A DNA stretch of 64,000 bases, taken from Caballeronia catudaia. Its GTDB lineage: Bacteria; Pseudomonadota; Gammaproteobacteria; Burkholderiales; Burkholderiaceae. The notes below the pieces were generated by a model. The model did not search any database. It saw nothing but the letters and a program-made list of their open reading frames with translations, and was not told the DNA's origin. Of this stretch, positions 9,272 to 18,347 are shown in pieces (position 1 is the first letter of the stretch; the number at the start of each line of letters is the position of its first letter). Where the stretch lies: the NCBI RefSeq assembly GCF_001544755.2, contig NZ_FCOF02000004.1, forward strand, positions 186,001-250,000. The letters run 5' to 3'. The position numbers and the translations under genes were made by a program.

Positions 9272-9386
9272 GCGCGGGCGCAAGGCCCTCTGGTTCGTAG
9301 CCTTGTGGATGGCAGGCGTCGGCGGCGCGATGCTGCTTGCCCTGCCGTTCAAGCTGCTGATCAGGGCGGGCGCGGCGATTCATTGA
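9249..9386 (+). CDS. DUF2474 single-pass peptide of the cio operon
   Basis: A 45-residue protein with a short basic N-terminus (ERGRK) and one membrane segment, roughly LWFVALWMAGVGGAMLLALP. This is the layout of DUF2474 proteins, which occur immediately downstream of cioAB, comparable to the CydX-type small subunits of bd oxidases. It starts inside the end of cioB (ATG at 9249, upstream sequence AGAGGAAAGGTGCGTC), so it is likely translationally coupled. It is probably an accessory subunit that stabilises the oxidase. The assignment rests on position, size and topology. Confidence 0.8.
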   Translation: MANITTIERGRKALWFVALWMAGVGGAMLLALPFKLLIRAGAAIH

Positions 9387-9400
9387 GCGGGCACGCTCAA
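9383..9400. terminator. Small hairpin between convergent genes
   Basis: TTGAGCG, loop GGCA, CGCTCAA forms a perfect 7-bp stem lying across the stop codons of the DUF2474 gene (+) and the permease gene (-). There is no T-run on either side, so it is at best a weak bidirectional terminator or a transcript-end stabiliser. Confidence 0.35.
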
Positions 9401-10446
9401 AACCACGCCGCCGCGATCACCCCGCTCACGGCGCCGAACCCCATCACCGCCACCGCCACCACCGCCAGCACGCGCGGCGGAAACGACCGCGCGAGCATCG
9501 CAAGCGACGGCACGCTGACGGGCGGCAAGGTCATCAGCAGCGCGCCGGCCGGACCGGCCGCCATGCCGAGCGACAGCATCGCCTGAATGATGGGCACCTC
9601 GCCCGCCGTCGGAATCACGAAGAGCGTGCCGGCGACTGCAAACGCGACGATCCATAGCAGACCGTTGTCGATGTCCGGACCGATGTGCGGAAAGAGCCAC
9701 GCGCGCGCCGCGCCGAGCAGCAGCACAAGCACGATGTATTCGGGAATCAGGCGCAAGGCCATGCGCCCGAGAATCCTGATCCAGCGCGAGAACGCCGTGC
9801 CCGGCTCGTCCTCCTCGATCAGCTTCGCGAGCGCCTGACGCGATGTCGCCGCCTGCGCCGGCGTCACCATGCGATTCACCGCGTAGCCCAGGCCGAACAC
9901 CATCAGCACGCCCAGCACGAGGCGCAAGCCGGTCCATTGCCAGCCGAGCACGAAGCCCATGAAAACCAGCGCCGCCGGATTGAGCACGGTATTGCCCAGC
10001 CAGAACGCGACGGCGGCGCCCGGCGCCGCCTCACGCGCTCGCAAGCCCGCGACGACCGGCGCCGCGCAGCACGTGCACATCATTCCCGGCAAGGACATCA
10101 GTCCACCGTTCACGACGCTGCCGAAGTTGTGCTCGCCGAGCGCCCGCGCAACCCAGCGCGGCGGAATCAGCGCCTGCACCGCGGAGCCGAGCAGGAGGCC
10201 GAGCACCATCGCTTGCCAGATTGCTTTGCCGTAGGCCATCGCGTAATCGAGCGCGGCCTGCCACGACGGCTCCGGCGCGCTCGCGGCCGTGCCCATCAGA
10301 ATGGACTTTCCGATCGAATGCTGGCTCGCCGCGACGAACGCGCGGTTGTAGTACGGAAACCATTTGACATAGAACAGTCCCACGACGGCGATTAGCAGGA
10401 ACACCATCCAGCCGAGAGCGACGCGTGGTTGTCGGAACGTGGTCAT
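9397..10446 (-). CDS. Permease of the UPF0718/ArsP-like (DUF318) family
   Basis: A 349-residue integral membrane protein with about eight to ten hydrophobic segments in two halves separated by a charged loop (around residues 190-220). The motif GMMCTCCAAPVVAGLR in the first half is typical of the DUF318/YraQ permease family, whose members include metal(loid) and organoarsenical exporters. Its ATG overlaps the mnmH stop (ATGA), so mnmH and this gene form one unit with mnmH first. The conserved Cys pair suggests binding of a soft metal or chalcogen species, but the substrate is unknown. Confidence 0.82.
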   Translation of the reverse strand: MTTFRQPRVALGWMVFLLIAVVGLFYVKWFPYYNRAFVAASQHSIGKSILMGTAASAPEPSWQAALDYAMAYGKAIWQAMVLGLLLGSAVQALIPPRWVARALGEHNFGSVVNGGLMSLPGMMCTCCAAPVVAGLRAREAAPGAAVAFWLGNTVLNPAALVFMGFVLGWQWTGLRLVLGVLMVFGLGYAVNRMVTPAQAATSRQALAKLIEEDEPGTAFSRWIRILGRMALRLIPEYIVLVLLLGAARAWLFPHIGPDIDNGLLWIVAFAVAGTLFVIPTAGEVPIIQAMLSLGMAAGPAGALLMTLPPVSVPSLAMLARSFPPRVLAVVAVAVMGFGAVSGVIAAAWF

Positions 10447-11540
10447 GATTTTTTCTTTGAAGAAGAGAGATTGAATCCGAGTGCGGGCGTCGTTTCGGCG
10501 AGCCGCGCGAGCAAGGCTTTCGCCTGATCGACGCTGTCGGCATCGTTCGGACGGAACAGCATGCGCGACGCGTGCGGCAATCCCGTATAGAGCGCCTGGC
10601 TGCTGCGTCCGTACGCGGGATCGTAATGCTGGTCGATCAGCTCGGCGAAGAGCGCGGCGCGTGCGTTGTCACGGATCAGGCGATGCCAGTGTTCCACGCG
10701 TTCGCGGCTATGCAGCCCGATGAGCTTCGACAACTGCGTCTCGAAAAACGCGGGATCGTCGAAGAGATGCGCGTAATCCTGCAGCAGAAACGCGATGCGG
10801 TCCTCGCGGCGCGCTTCCACCTGCACGCACGACGCCGCGTGCAGGCTGTCGAGCACGGCGTCGGGAATCGTGATCGCGCCGATGCGCCGGCCTTCCGCTT
10901 CGGCGAAAACCGGTTGCGCCGTATCGAAGCCCGACAGCGCCTGCAACAGCGCGGAATCGAACGCCTTTTGCGACGGCTGCGGACGCCCCGGAAACGCGCC
11001 GAGCAGCGATCCGCGATGCGCCGCGAGTCCCTCCAGATCGAGCGTCTGCGCGCCCGCCGCCGAAAGCGCCTGCAACAGCCGCGTCTTGCCGCTTCCTGTG
11101 TGGCCGATCAGCACGACATAGCGAAAGCGCCGTGGCAGCGTGCCGAGTCGCTCCATCACGTCGCGCCGGTAGCTCTTGTAGCCGCCGTCGAGCTGACGCG
11201 CCTGCCAGCCGATCATGTTGAGCCACGTCGTCATCGAACCGGAGCGCTTGCCGCCGCGCCAGCAATAAATCAGCGGCCGCCAGTTGCGCGGCTTGTCCGC
11301 GAAGAGCGTGTCGAGATGATGCGCGATGTTGCGCGCGACCATCGCCGCGCCGACGCGCGTCGCCTCGAACGGCGAGACCTGCTTGTACATCGTCCCGACG
11401 ATCACGCGTTCCTCATTGTTGAGCACGGGCGCGTTGATCGCGCCGGGAATGTGATCCTCGGCGAATTCGAGCGGTGTGCGGACGTCGACGATTTCATCGA
11501 AATCGCGCAGACGGTCGACGGAAACGAGCAGGTTTTTCAC
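10443..11540 (-). CDS. mnmH: tRNA 2-selenouridine synthase
   Basis: MnmH (SelU/YbbB) replaces sulfur by selenium at 2-thiouridine of the wobble position in several tRNAs, using selenophosphate, via a geranylated intermediate. A rhodanese-like domain occupies the N-terminal third, with DVRTPLEFAEDHIPGA and the active Cys in IYCWRGGKRSG. A P-loop domain with GHTGSGKT follows. I chose the GTG at 11540 (protein beginning VKNLLVSVDRLRDFDE) because it matches the usual N-terminus. An in-frame ATG at 11597 would add 19 residues of low-complexity sequence. The gene overlaps the downstream permease by 4 nt. Confidence 0.92.
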   Translation of the reverse strand: MKNLLVSVDRLRDFDEIVDVRTPLEFAEDHIPGAINAPVLNNEERVIVGTMYKQVSPFEATRVGAAMVARNIAHHLDTLFADKPRNWRPLIYCWRGGKRSGSMTTWLNMIGWQARQLDGGYKSYRRDVMERLGTLPRRFRYVVLIGHTGSGKTRLLQALSAAGAQTLDLEGLAAHRGSLLGAFPGRPQPSQKAFDSALLQALSGFDTAQPVFAEAEGRRIGAITIPDAVLDSLHAASCVQVEARREDRIAFLLQDYAHLFDDPAFFETQLSKLIGLHSRERVEHWHRLIRDNARAALFAELIDQHYDPAYGRSSQALYTGLPHASRMLFRPNDADSVDQAKALLARLAETTPALGFNLSSSKKKS

Positions 11541-11676
11541 GGGCTTGCGGGCGGGCAATGGCTGAATCGAGCGAAAAATTATCGCATGCGGGCGCATTTC
11601 GGCTCGTGCGGCGTATTTTTTCGTCCCGATGCGCGATGCGGTTAAAGTGAGCGCATCGAACGTTCGGAGAAGAGCG

Positions 11677-13056
11677 ATGAGCTATCACGAGACGATCGGC
11701 GCGCGCCGCTACCGTTTCGACGATCTGAAGACGCTGCTCGCCCGCGCCAGTCCGCGCCGCTCCGGCGACGAGCTCGCGGGCATCGCGGCGGCGACGGAAG
11801 AAGAGCGCGTCGCCGCCAAAATGGCGCTCGCGCAGACGCCGCTCGCCGCGTTCCTCGATGAACCGCTCATTCCCTACGAAGACGACGAAGTCACACGGCT
11901 CATCGTCGATACGCATTCGCGCGACGCATTCGCGCCGATCGCGCACCTGACGGTCGGCGAGTTCCGCGAATGGCTGCTCGCCGACAGCACCGACACCGCC
12001 GCGCTCGAAAGCATCGCGATGGGCGTCACGCCGGAGATGGCCGCCGCCGTCTCCAAGCTCATGCGCAATCAGGACCTGATCCTCGCCGCGAAAAAGCGCC
12101 CGGTCGTCACTCGCTTTCGCACGACGATCGGCCTGCCCGGACGCCTGTCGGTGCGGCTGCAGCCGAATCATCCGACCGACGACCCGAAAGGCATCGCCGC
12201 GTCGATGCTCGACGGCCTCTTCTACGGCTGCGGCGACGCCGTCATCGGCGTGAATCCCGCCTCCGATTCGCCCGACGCCATCGGCCGCCTGCTCGCGATG
12301 ATGGACGACTTCCGCCAGCGCTACGACGTGCCCGTGCAATCGTGCGTCCTCACGCACGTCACCAACACGCTCGCCGCGATCGAACGCGGCGCGCCGGTCG
12401 ATCTCGTGTTTCAGTCGGTCGCGGGCACCGAGCGCGCGAACGCGAGCTTCGGCGTGTCCCTGAAGCTGCTGGAGGAAGCGCACGACGCAGCTTTGTCGCT
12501 GAAGCGCGGCACCGTCGGCGATAACGTCATGTACTTCGAGACGGGACAAGGCAGCGCGCTGTCGGCGAACGCGCATCACGGCGTCGATCAGCAGACGTGC
12601 GAGGCGCGCGCCTACGCCGTCGCGCGCCGCTTCAGCCCATTGCTGACGAATACGGTGGTCGGCTTCATCGGCCCGGAATATCTCTACGACGGACGGCAGA
12701 TCATCCGCGCGGGACTCGAAGATCATTTCTGCGGCAAGCTGCTCGGCGTGCCGATGGGCTGCGACATCTGCTACACGAATCACGCCGAAGCCGATTCCGA
12801 CGACATGGACACGCTGCTCACGCTGCTCGGCGTGGCGAACGTCAACTTCATCATGGGCGTGCCGGGCGCGGACGACGTGATGCTCAACTATCAGAGCACG
12901 TCGTTTCATGACGCGCTGTATATCCGCCGCGCGCTGAATCTGAAGCGCGCGCCGGAATTCGAGGCGTGGCTGGCAAAGATGCGCGTCACCGATTCGCACG
13001 GCTTCTTGCTTTCCCGCGCCGCCACGCAACCGCTGCTCGACTGGATCGACGCATGA
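11677..13056 (+). CDS. eutB: Ethanolamine ammonia-lyase, large subunit
   Basis: A 459-residue catalytic subunit that, with EutC and adenosylcobalamin, converts ethanolamine to acetaldehyde and ammonia. The length is typical, and the TIM-barrel region around NLD/GCGDAVIGVNPASDS and FETGQGSALSANAHHGVDQQT is diagnostic of EutB. The ATG at 11677 follows a GGAGAAG site. EutC starts in overlap with its stop. No microcompartment shell genes or ethanolamine permease are adjacent, so this looks like a soluble pathway for nitrogen or carbon use. The B12 need is matched by the cobalamin cluster a few kilobases away. Confidence 0.96.
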   Translation: MSYHETIGARRYRFDDLKTLLARASPRRSGDELAGIAAATEEERVAAKMALAQTPLAAFLDEPLIPYEDDEVTRLIVDTHSRDAFAPIAHLTVGEFREWLLADSTDTAALESIAMGVTPEMAAAVSKLMRNQDLILAAKKRPVVTRFRTTIGLPGRLSVRLQPNHPTDDPKGIAASMLDGLFYGCGDAVIGVNPASDSPDAIGRLLAMMDDFRQRYDVPVQSCVLTHVTNTLAAIERGAPVDLVFQSVAGTERANASFGVSLKLLEEAHDAALSLKRGTVGDNVMYFETGQGSALSANAHHGVDQQTCEARAYAVARRFSPLLTNTVVGFIGPEYLYDGRQIIRAGLEDHFCGKLLGVPMGCDICYTNHAEADSDDMDTLLTLLGVANVNFIMGVPGADDVMLNYQSTSFHDALYIRRALNLKRAPEFEAWLAKMRVTDSHGFLLSRAATQPLLDWIDA

Positions 13057-13820
13057 TGAAAGATTCCGACCCGTGGACGATGCTCAGGCGCTTCACGAAC
13101 GCGCGCATCGCGCTGGGCCGGGCGGGCAGCAGTCTGCCGACGGCGCCCCTGCTCGCGTTCGAGCTCGCGCATGCGCAGGCGCGCGACGCCGTGCATCAAC
13201 CGCTCGATACGGCCGCGCTCGACGCCTCGCTGCGCGCCGCCGGATTCGATACGCTCGCCGTGCAAAGCGCCGCGCCGGATCGCGATCGCTATCTGCGCCG
13301 GCCGGATCTGGGCCGCCTGTTGACCGACGAAAGCGCTCAGCGGCTCGCGGCGCATGCGTGCGCGCCCGAGCTCGTCTTCGTAGCCGCCGATGGCTTGTCG
13401 GCCTTCGCCGCGCAACGTCATGTCGTGCCGCTGCTCACGCGCGTCCGCACGCAGCTCGAAGGCTGGAACATCGCGCCTGTCGTGATCGCGACGCAGGCGC
13501 GCGTCGCGCTGGGCGACCGCATCGGTGAGCTTTTGCGGGCGACGATCGTCGTCGTGATGATCGGCGAGCGGCCGGGCCTCAGCTCGCCCGACAGCCTCGG
13601 CCTCTACGTGACCTACGCGCCGCGCGCCGGCCGCCACGACGCGGAACGCAACTGCATCTCGAACGTGCGCCCCGAAGGACTCGATTACGGCGCCGCCGCG
13701 TTCAAATTGCTGTGGATTCTGAACGAAGCGCGCAGGCTGAAGCTCACCGGCGTCGGGCTGAAAGATTTGAGCGGCTCGCTGCCCGCGACCGCGACGAACG
13801 CCGGCACGCTCGAAGCCTAA
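13053..13820 (+). CDS. eutC: Ethanolamine ammonia-lyase, small subunit
   Basis: A 255-residue subunit that completes the adenosylcobalamin binding site of EutBC. It carries RIALGRAGSSLPTAPLLAFELAHAQARDAVH near the N-terminus and a C-terminal cobalamin-binding domain with VVVMIGERPGLSSPDSLGLY and the region ERNCISNVRPEGL, all characteristic of EutC. The ATG overlaps the eutB stop (ATGA at 13053-13056), which fits stoichiometric expression. Its last four bases overlap the end of the convergent sigma-54 activator gene. Confidence 0.96.
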   Translation: MMKDSDPWTMLRRFTNARIALGRAGSSLPTAPLLAFELAHAQARDAVHQPLDTAALDASLRAAGFDTLAVQSAAPDRDRYLRRPDLGRLLTDESAQRLAAHACAPELVFVAADGLSAFAAQRHVVPLLTRVRTQLEGWNIAPVVIATQARVALGDRIGELLRATIVVVMIGERPGLSSPDSLGLYVTYAPRAGRHDAERNCISNVRPEGLDYGAAAFKLLWILNEARRLKLTGVGLKDLSGSLPATATNAGTLEA

Positions 13821-15667
13821 ACGCGCAACTTGCGATACAAGGTCGTGCGCGATATGCCGAGCGCGCGCGCCGTCGCCGATACGTTGCCGCCGTGCGTCCT
13901 GAGCGCCGCCGCGACCGCGCTCGCTTCGATGTCGGAAAGACGCGCGCCGCCCGCGCTTGCTGGCGCAGTTTCCGGCTGAGCGCACTCGCCCAGCTCGTCG
14001 ACGAAATCGTGCGGCAAATGTTCGACGCGAATATGCGTGTCGTGATCGTCGAGCATCGCGGATGCCGTGCGCAGCACATTGCTCAACTGCCGGAAATTGC
14101 CGGGCCACGGATGACGCGCGAAGAGCGCGAGCACATCCTCGCCGATGCTCACGACGCGGCCCGCGAAGCGCTCCTGACGCAATAGCTTGTCGACAACCGC
14201 GCGCAGGTCGGTGCGCGCGGCGAGCGGCGGCAGCGTCACGGAAAGACCGTTGATGCGGTAATACAAATCCTCGCGAAACTCGCCTTGCGCCACGCGTTCG
14301 CGCAGCTTGCGGTTACTCGCGCAAACGAGCGTGAAATCGACCGGCACCGCACGCGCCGCGCCGAGCGGCTCGACTACGCGCTCCTGCAGCACGCGCAACA
14401 AGCGGCTTTGCATCGCGAGAGGCATGTCGCCGATCTCGTCGAGAAACAGCGTGCCGCCGTTCGCCTGCGCGATCTTGCCGATCGCGCCGCGCTTCGCCGC
14501 GCCAGTGAATGCGCCCGGCGTGTAACCGAAGAGTTCGGATTCGATCAGCGTTTCGGGCAACGACGCGCAATTCACCGCGACGAACGGCCCCGCGCGGCGT
14601 GGCGAATCGCCGTGAATGGCGCGCGCGAGCATTTCCTTGCCCGCGCCCGTTTCTCCGCCGATCAGAATCGGGATGTTCTTGCCGATGACCTTGCGCACGC
14701 GCGCGACGATGTCGTTCATCTGCGCATCGCCGGTGCAGAGATCGGCGAGTTTCGACGTCGTCGGCTCACGCACTGGCGCACGCGATATGACCGCCGATGA
14801 AGCGCGCCCATGAAAATCCACATTCGCGAACACGACGACGCCGCTATGCAATTCCAGCCTGCAAGGCGCTTCGCCTGCCGAAGCGATCAGCACATCGGCG
14901 CGCGCGCCGAACAATGACTCGAGCGTCTGCGAGCGCAAGGCCCCGAGTTCTAGACCGAGCTGAAACTGCGCGCTCCGGTTCGCGCACAAGAGACGCCCGT
15001 CGAGGTCGAAGACGGCGATGCCTTCCATCAGCGTGCCGATGAACTCGGGCCGGCTATGAAAGTGGATTCGCAGACCGTCGCCGAACGCGCTCGCGATGAG
15101 CCGGTTTTCGATCATCTGGCCGGACATTTTCACGAGCGCCATCGTGTGCTGGTGATAGCCGCGGCGGTCGCCGGTGACATCGAGCACGCCGGAGAGATTG
15201 CCGTGCGGATCGAGGATCGGCACGCTCGAACAGGTGAGGAACCGATTGGCGCGCAGATAGTGCTGGTCGCCGTGCACGGTGACGGCGTTGCACTCCGCGA
15301 TCGTCGTGCCGATAGCGTTGGTGCCCTGATGCGCCTCGCTCCATACCGCGCCCGCGCGCAGTGCGACCTTTTCGGCGCGCGCGAGGAAATCGTCGTCGCC
15401 GAGCGAATGCAGGATGAGGCCGCCCGCGTCGGTCAGCGCGATCATGCTGTGCGTGTTCGCTATCTGCGCGTAGAGCGATTCCATCACCGGCAGCGCGTGC
15501 GCGAACAACGCGCGGCTTTCATCGAGCTTGACGGCGAGCGCCGCGCCCGACAGCACGGCGTAATCCGGGCGCATCGCCTCGAAGAGGCCGAACGTCGCCG
15601 AGCGCTCGTGCGAGTGACGGATGACGTCGCGTTGCTCCGGCCGCAAGGCCGCGCTGATGGCATGCAT
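13817..15667 (-). CDS. Sigma-54 dependent transcriptional activator, AcoR-like
   Basis: A 616-residue enhancer-binding protein. An N-terminal GAF-type sensor region (about 60-210) and a PAS-like segment (about 215-290) are followed by an AAA+ domain with Walker A GGETGAGKE and the sigma-54 contact loop GAFTGA. A C-terminal Fis-type helix-turn-helix reads GGNVSATARALGISRTTLYRKL. This is the AcoR/acetoin catabolism activator architecture. A strong AAGGAGGAGG-type site precedes the ATG. It converges on eutBC with a 4-nt overlap, so it may regulate eutBC, but I see no obvious -24/-12 element before eutB. The effector is unknown. Confidence 0.9.
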   Translation of the reverse strand: MHAISAALRPEQRDVIRHSHERSATFGLFEAMRPDYAVLSGAALAVKLDESRALFAHALPVMESLYAQIANTHSMIALTDAGGLILHSLGDDDFLARAEKVALRAGAVWSEAHQGTNAIGTTIAECNAVTVHGDQHYLRANRFLTCSSVPILDPHGNLSGVLDVTGDRRGYHQHTMALVKMSGQMIENRLIASAFGDGLRIHFHSRPEFIGTLMEGIAVFDLDGRLLCANRSAQFQLGLELGALRSQTLESLFGARADVLIASAGEAPCRLELHSGVVVFANVDFHGRASSAVISRAPVREPTTSKLADLCTGDAQMNDIVARVRKVIGKNIPILIGGETGAGKEMLARAIHGDSPRRAGPFVAVNCASLPETLIESELFGYTPGAFTGAAKRGAIGKIAQANGGTLFLDEIGDMPLAMQSRLLRVLQERVVEPLGAARAVPVDFTLVCASNRKLRERVAQGEFREDLYYRINGLSVTLPPLAARTDLRAVVDKLLRQERFAGRVVSIGEDVLALFARHPWPGNFRQLSNVLRTASAMLDDHDTHIRVEHLPHDFVDELGECAQPETAPASAGGARLSDIEASAVAAALRTHGGNVSATARALGISRTTLYRKLRV

Positions 15668-15825
15668 TGCCTCCTCCTTTTCGCTTCACCGCGGCAGGTT
15701 CGGCCGAAGCGCCGCCCGCCGTCGCGTGAATGTCTCCTCGCGGCAATGTAACACCGTCGTTGCGCGCGGGTCGATTCGAGGAAGCGCGGAGTTTCCGCGC
15801 GCGACGTTGACACACCGTTGCGCCG

Positions 15826-15999
15826 CTATAGCACCAGCGAACCCGCCGAAATCGCGACGACCAGGAAGATGACGAAAAGAATCAGGAAAATGAAGAAGCA
15901 GATCTTGGCGATCCCCGCCGCGCCGGACGACACGCGCGTAAACCCAAAAAAACCGGCGATGACGGAAATGACCGCAAACAGAATGGCGAGCTTGAGCAT
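15826..15999 (-). CDS. DUF1328 small membrane protein
   Basis: A 57-residue protein beginning [20 protein letters not shown], with a central [22 protein letters not shown] segment: two hydrophobic stretches and almost no polar tail. This matches the DUF1328/UPF0391 (YtjA-like) family of small inner-membrane proteins of unknown function. The ATG at 15999 is preferred over the in-frame upstream ATG at 16065, which would add a basic, unconserved leader. It is monocistronic, between two unrelated genes. Confidence 0.85.
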   Translation of the reverse strand: MLKLAILFAVISVIAGFFGFTRVSSGAAGIAKICFFIFLILFVIFLVVAISAGSLVL

Positions 16000-16102
16000 G
16001 GCAGGTCCGGTTTTGTCGTGACGCCCTCTGCCCTGCAAGCGGCGTGCCTCGATGCCTTTGTTCAAGGCGCGCAGAAGAACTGACGGTTAGTTGCGAGATA
16101 GG

Positions 16103-16136
16103 CGCAAAATAAAAGCGGGCAGCGAACTGCCCGCTT
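16103..16136 (-). terminator. Rho-independent terminator after the OpgC-like gene
   Basis: On the minus strand, AAGCGGGCAG, loop TTCG, CTGCCCGCTT forms a perfect 10-bp stem (16113-16136). It is followed by a T-rich tract TTTTATTTTG at 16103-16112, a canonical intrinsic terminator 11 nt after the stop of the OpgC-like gene. Confidence 0.85.
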
Positions 16137-16146
16137 CATCGAAAAT

Positions 16147-17289
16147 TCAGCGCACGCGATTGTCGCTCGCGGCCACGCTCGCGGGCGTTGCCCCCACCGC
16201 TGGCGTCCGGCGCGTGCCCAGCCACCCCGCTACCCATTGATGCAGGCGCGGCACGGCGAGCAGTGCCCCAATTGCAATCGCATCGGCGGCGAGTCCCGCG
16301 GGCACATTGATCAGCCCGTCGGTCAGCGTGAACAGGATCGAATCGACGGTGAGCGAAATCACCGTGCCCGCGACGAACGACACCATGCCGTCGCGCCCGA
16401 GTGCGCCGATAGCAGGCAACCGCCTGGCGATTTCCTTCACGATGCCGTAGCGCGCGAGATTCGCCGCGATCCACGCAACCGCAAGGAAATTGACGACGCG
16501 CGGACCGGCCAGATCGCGCTTGAACGCGCTGTCCAGCACGGGCGGCAGCACGAGCAGCTTGTAATACGCCATGCCGGCGATCAGCGCAACGGCGCCCGCG
16601 CTCACGATCCAGCCGAAGCGGTTCGCGCTCACACGCTGATAGACGGGCTGGCACCGCGCAAGCACGCCGAGCACATACATCAGTTGCCACGCGGCGGGAT
16701 TGAAGTCCCAGAGGTTGTCGTCGACGGAAGGCATGTGTTCGCCGATCTGCGGCGCGAACGCCCACAGCGCGAGGCTCAGGCCCAGCAGCAGCCACGGCTT
16801 GCTGCGCGCGAGCGGCAGCATGAGCGGCACGGCGAGCGCGTAGAGCGCGTACATCGGCAGGACGGCGGAGAGATACGGCTGGCGCTCGAACGTGAGAATC
16901 TGTGCAATCGAAGCGACCGGGTCGGACACGAGCGTGTCGAGATCATGCAGCGCGAGATTCGGCGCATGACCGAAAAACGGCCGCAACAGAAACGATGCGA
17001 CGAGCATCAGCACGGCCGTGACGACGAACGCGCGATACAGTTCGAACGCGCGCTTCAGGAAGCGCACCCGCGCCGCGCTTTCGGAGCGGCGCGCGGCGAG
17101 CGAGACATACGCCGTCGCCGTGGCGAATCCGCCGAGGAACACGAAGACTTCGGCGGCGTCGTTCAGCGCGAACGAATGCAGCGTGAAGCGGGACACCATG
17201 CTGCCGCCGATGTGATCGACGACGATGATCAGCAGAACCAGCCCCCGGAAGAAGTCCAGTTCGACGAGACGTTGCGATTTTTGCTGCAT
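16147..17289 (-). CDS. OpgC-family membrane protein
   Basis: A 380-residue protein with about ten hydrophobic segments, of the OpgC/acyltransferase-3-like family. The N-terminus RLVELDFFRGLVLLIIVVDHIGGS is typical of OpgC, which in other bacteria succinylates osmoregulated periplasmic glucans. The motif FRG with D and H in the first membrane segment is the conserved family core. I favour the ATG at 17289 (MQQKSQRLVELDF). An in-frame ATG at 17361 adds a basic leader with no better ribosome-binding site. No opgGH genes are nearby, so the acceptor is unknown. A clear terminator follows. Confidence 0.82.
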   Translation of the reverse strand: MQQKSQRLVELDFFRGLVLLIIVVDHIGGSMVSRFTLHSFALNDAAEVFVFLGGFATATAYVSLAARRSESAARVRFLKRAFELYRAFVVTAVLMLVASFLLRPFFGHAPNLALHDLDTLVSDPVASIAQILTFERQPYLSAVLPMYALYALAVPLMLPLARSKPWLLLGLSLALWAFAPQIGEHMPSVDDNLWDFNPAAWQLMYVLGVLARCQPVYQRVSANRFGWIVSAGAVALIAGMAYYKLLVLPPVLDSAFKRDLAGPRVVNFLAVAWIAANLARYGIVKEIARRLPAIGALGRDGMVSFVAGTVISLTVDSILFTLTDGLINVPAGLAADAIAIGALLAVPRLHQWVAGWLGTRRTPAVGATPASVAASDNRVR

Positions 17290-17590
17290 GCGGCTTGGCG
17301 TGATGTCCTGCTGCGACAGGAAGATTGCTGGCGGCCGTAAAAAAGTACGGCGACGAAGCATTGGAGTTTACCCGTAAATGACGCAGCGCATCATCAGAAG
17401 TAGCGCAAATAACCGTTTCAAATCCGGTATTTGTGGTCGGTTTGACGAATTTCGTTGACAGAATTACCGGATTCGCCAGCCGTTCCTGCGGCACGCCAGC
17501 GTCTCGCCTCAAGTTTTCAGATTCCTTTCATTTCCCGCACCGATCAGGCTAATATCACGCCCTCACCGTCGCCCCTCTTTCGAACCCATC

Positions 17591-18343
17591 ATGGATTACC
17601 TCGTCGCTCTCCTCGCCGATCCTGCCGCCTGGGCCGCCCTCGCGACGCTCGTCGTGATGGAAGTCGTGCTCGGCATCGACAACCTGATCTTCATTTCCAT
17701 CCTGACCAACAAGCTGCCCGAGGCGCATCGCGAACGCACGCAGCGCATCGGCATCGGGCTCGCGCTCGTGATGCGGCTCGCGCTGCTCGGAACCGTCGCG
17801 CTGATCGTGCGGCTCACGACGCCGATCTTCGAAGCGTTCGGCCACGGCTTCTCCTGGCGCGATCTGATCCTGATCGCGGGCGGCGTGTTCCTCGTCTGGA
17901 AGGCGACGAGCGAAATCCATCATCACGTCGCGCACGACGCAGACGCGCACGCCGGCTCCGGACCGGCAAAAACCCTGACGCCGCTGTCGGCGATCGGCCA
18001 GATCCTGCTGCTCGACCTCGTGTTTTCCATCGACAGCATCGTGACGGCGGTCGGCATGACCGAGCACATTCCGATCATGTTCGTCGCGGTGATCGCCGCG
18101 GTGACGGTCATGCTGTTCGCCGCCGGGCCGCTATCGCGCTTCATCGAACGCAACCCGACGATCGTGATGCTCGCGCTCGGTTTCCTGCTCGTGATCGGCA
18201 TGACGCTGATCGCGGAAGGCTTCGGCTCGCACGTGCCGAAGGGCTATATCTACGCGGCGATGGCGTTCTCGGCGCTCGTGGAGGGTTTGAACATGCTGGC
18301 GCGGCGGGCGAAGGGGCGCGCGCCGGCGCATCGGCAGGAATAG
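17591..18343 (+). CDS. TerC family integral membrane protein
   Basis: A 250-residue polytopic membrane protein of the TerC/YgdQ family. The signature [23 protein letters not shown], with the acidic ExxxGIDN motif in the first membrane segment, and the second repeat [17 protein letters not shown] are both present. The Asp and Glu residues in these repeats are thought to bind metal ions, and members are implicated in Mn2+ export or metal loading of secreted enzymes. A short His-rich loop ([13 protein letters not shown], near residues 112-124) supports metal handling. It stands alone, converging on the DUF4186 gene. Confidence 0.9.
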   Translation: MDYLVALLADPAAWAALATLVVMEVVLGIDNLIFISILTNKLPEAHRERTQRIGIGLALVMRLALLGTVALIVRLTTPIFEAFGHGFSWRDLILIAGGVFLVWKATSEIHHHVAHDADAHAGSGPAKTLTPLSAIGQILLLDLVFSIDSIVTAVGMTEHIPIMFVAVIAAVTVMLFAAGPLSRFIERNPTIVMLALGFLLVIGMTLIAEGFGSHVPKGYIYAAMAFSALVEGLNMLARRAKGRAPAHRQE

Positions 18344-18347
18344 CCGG

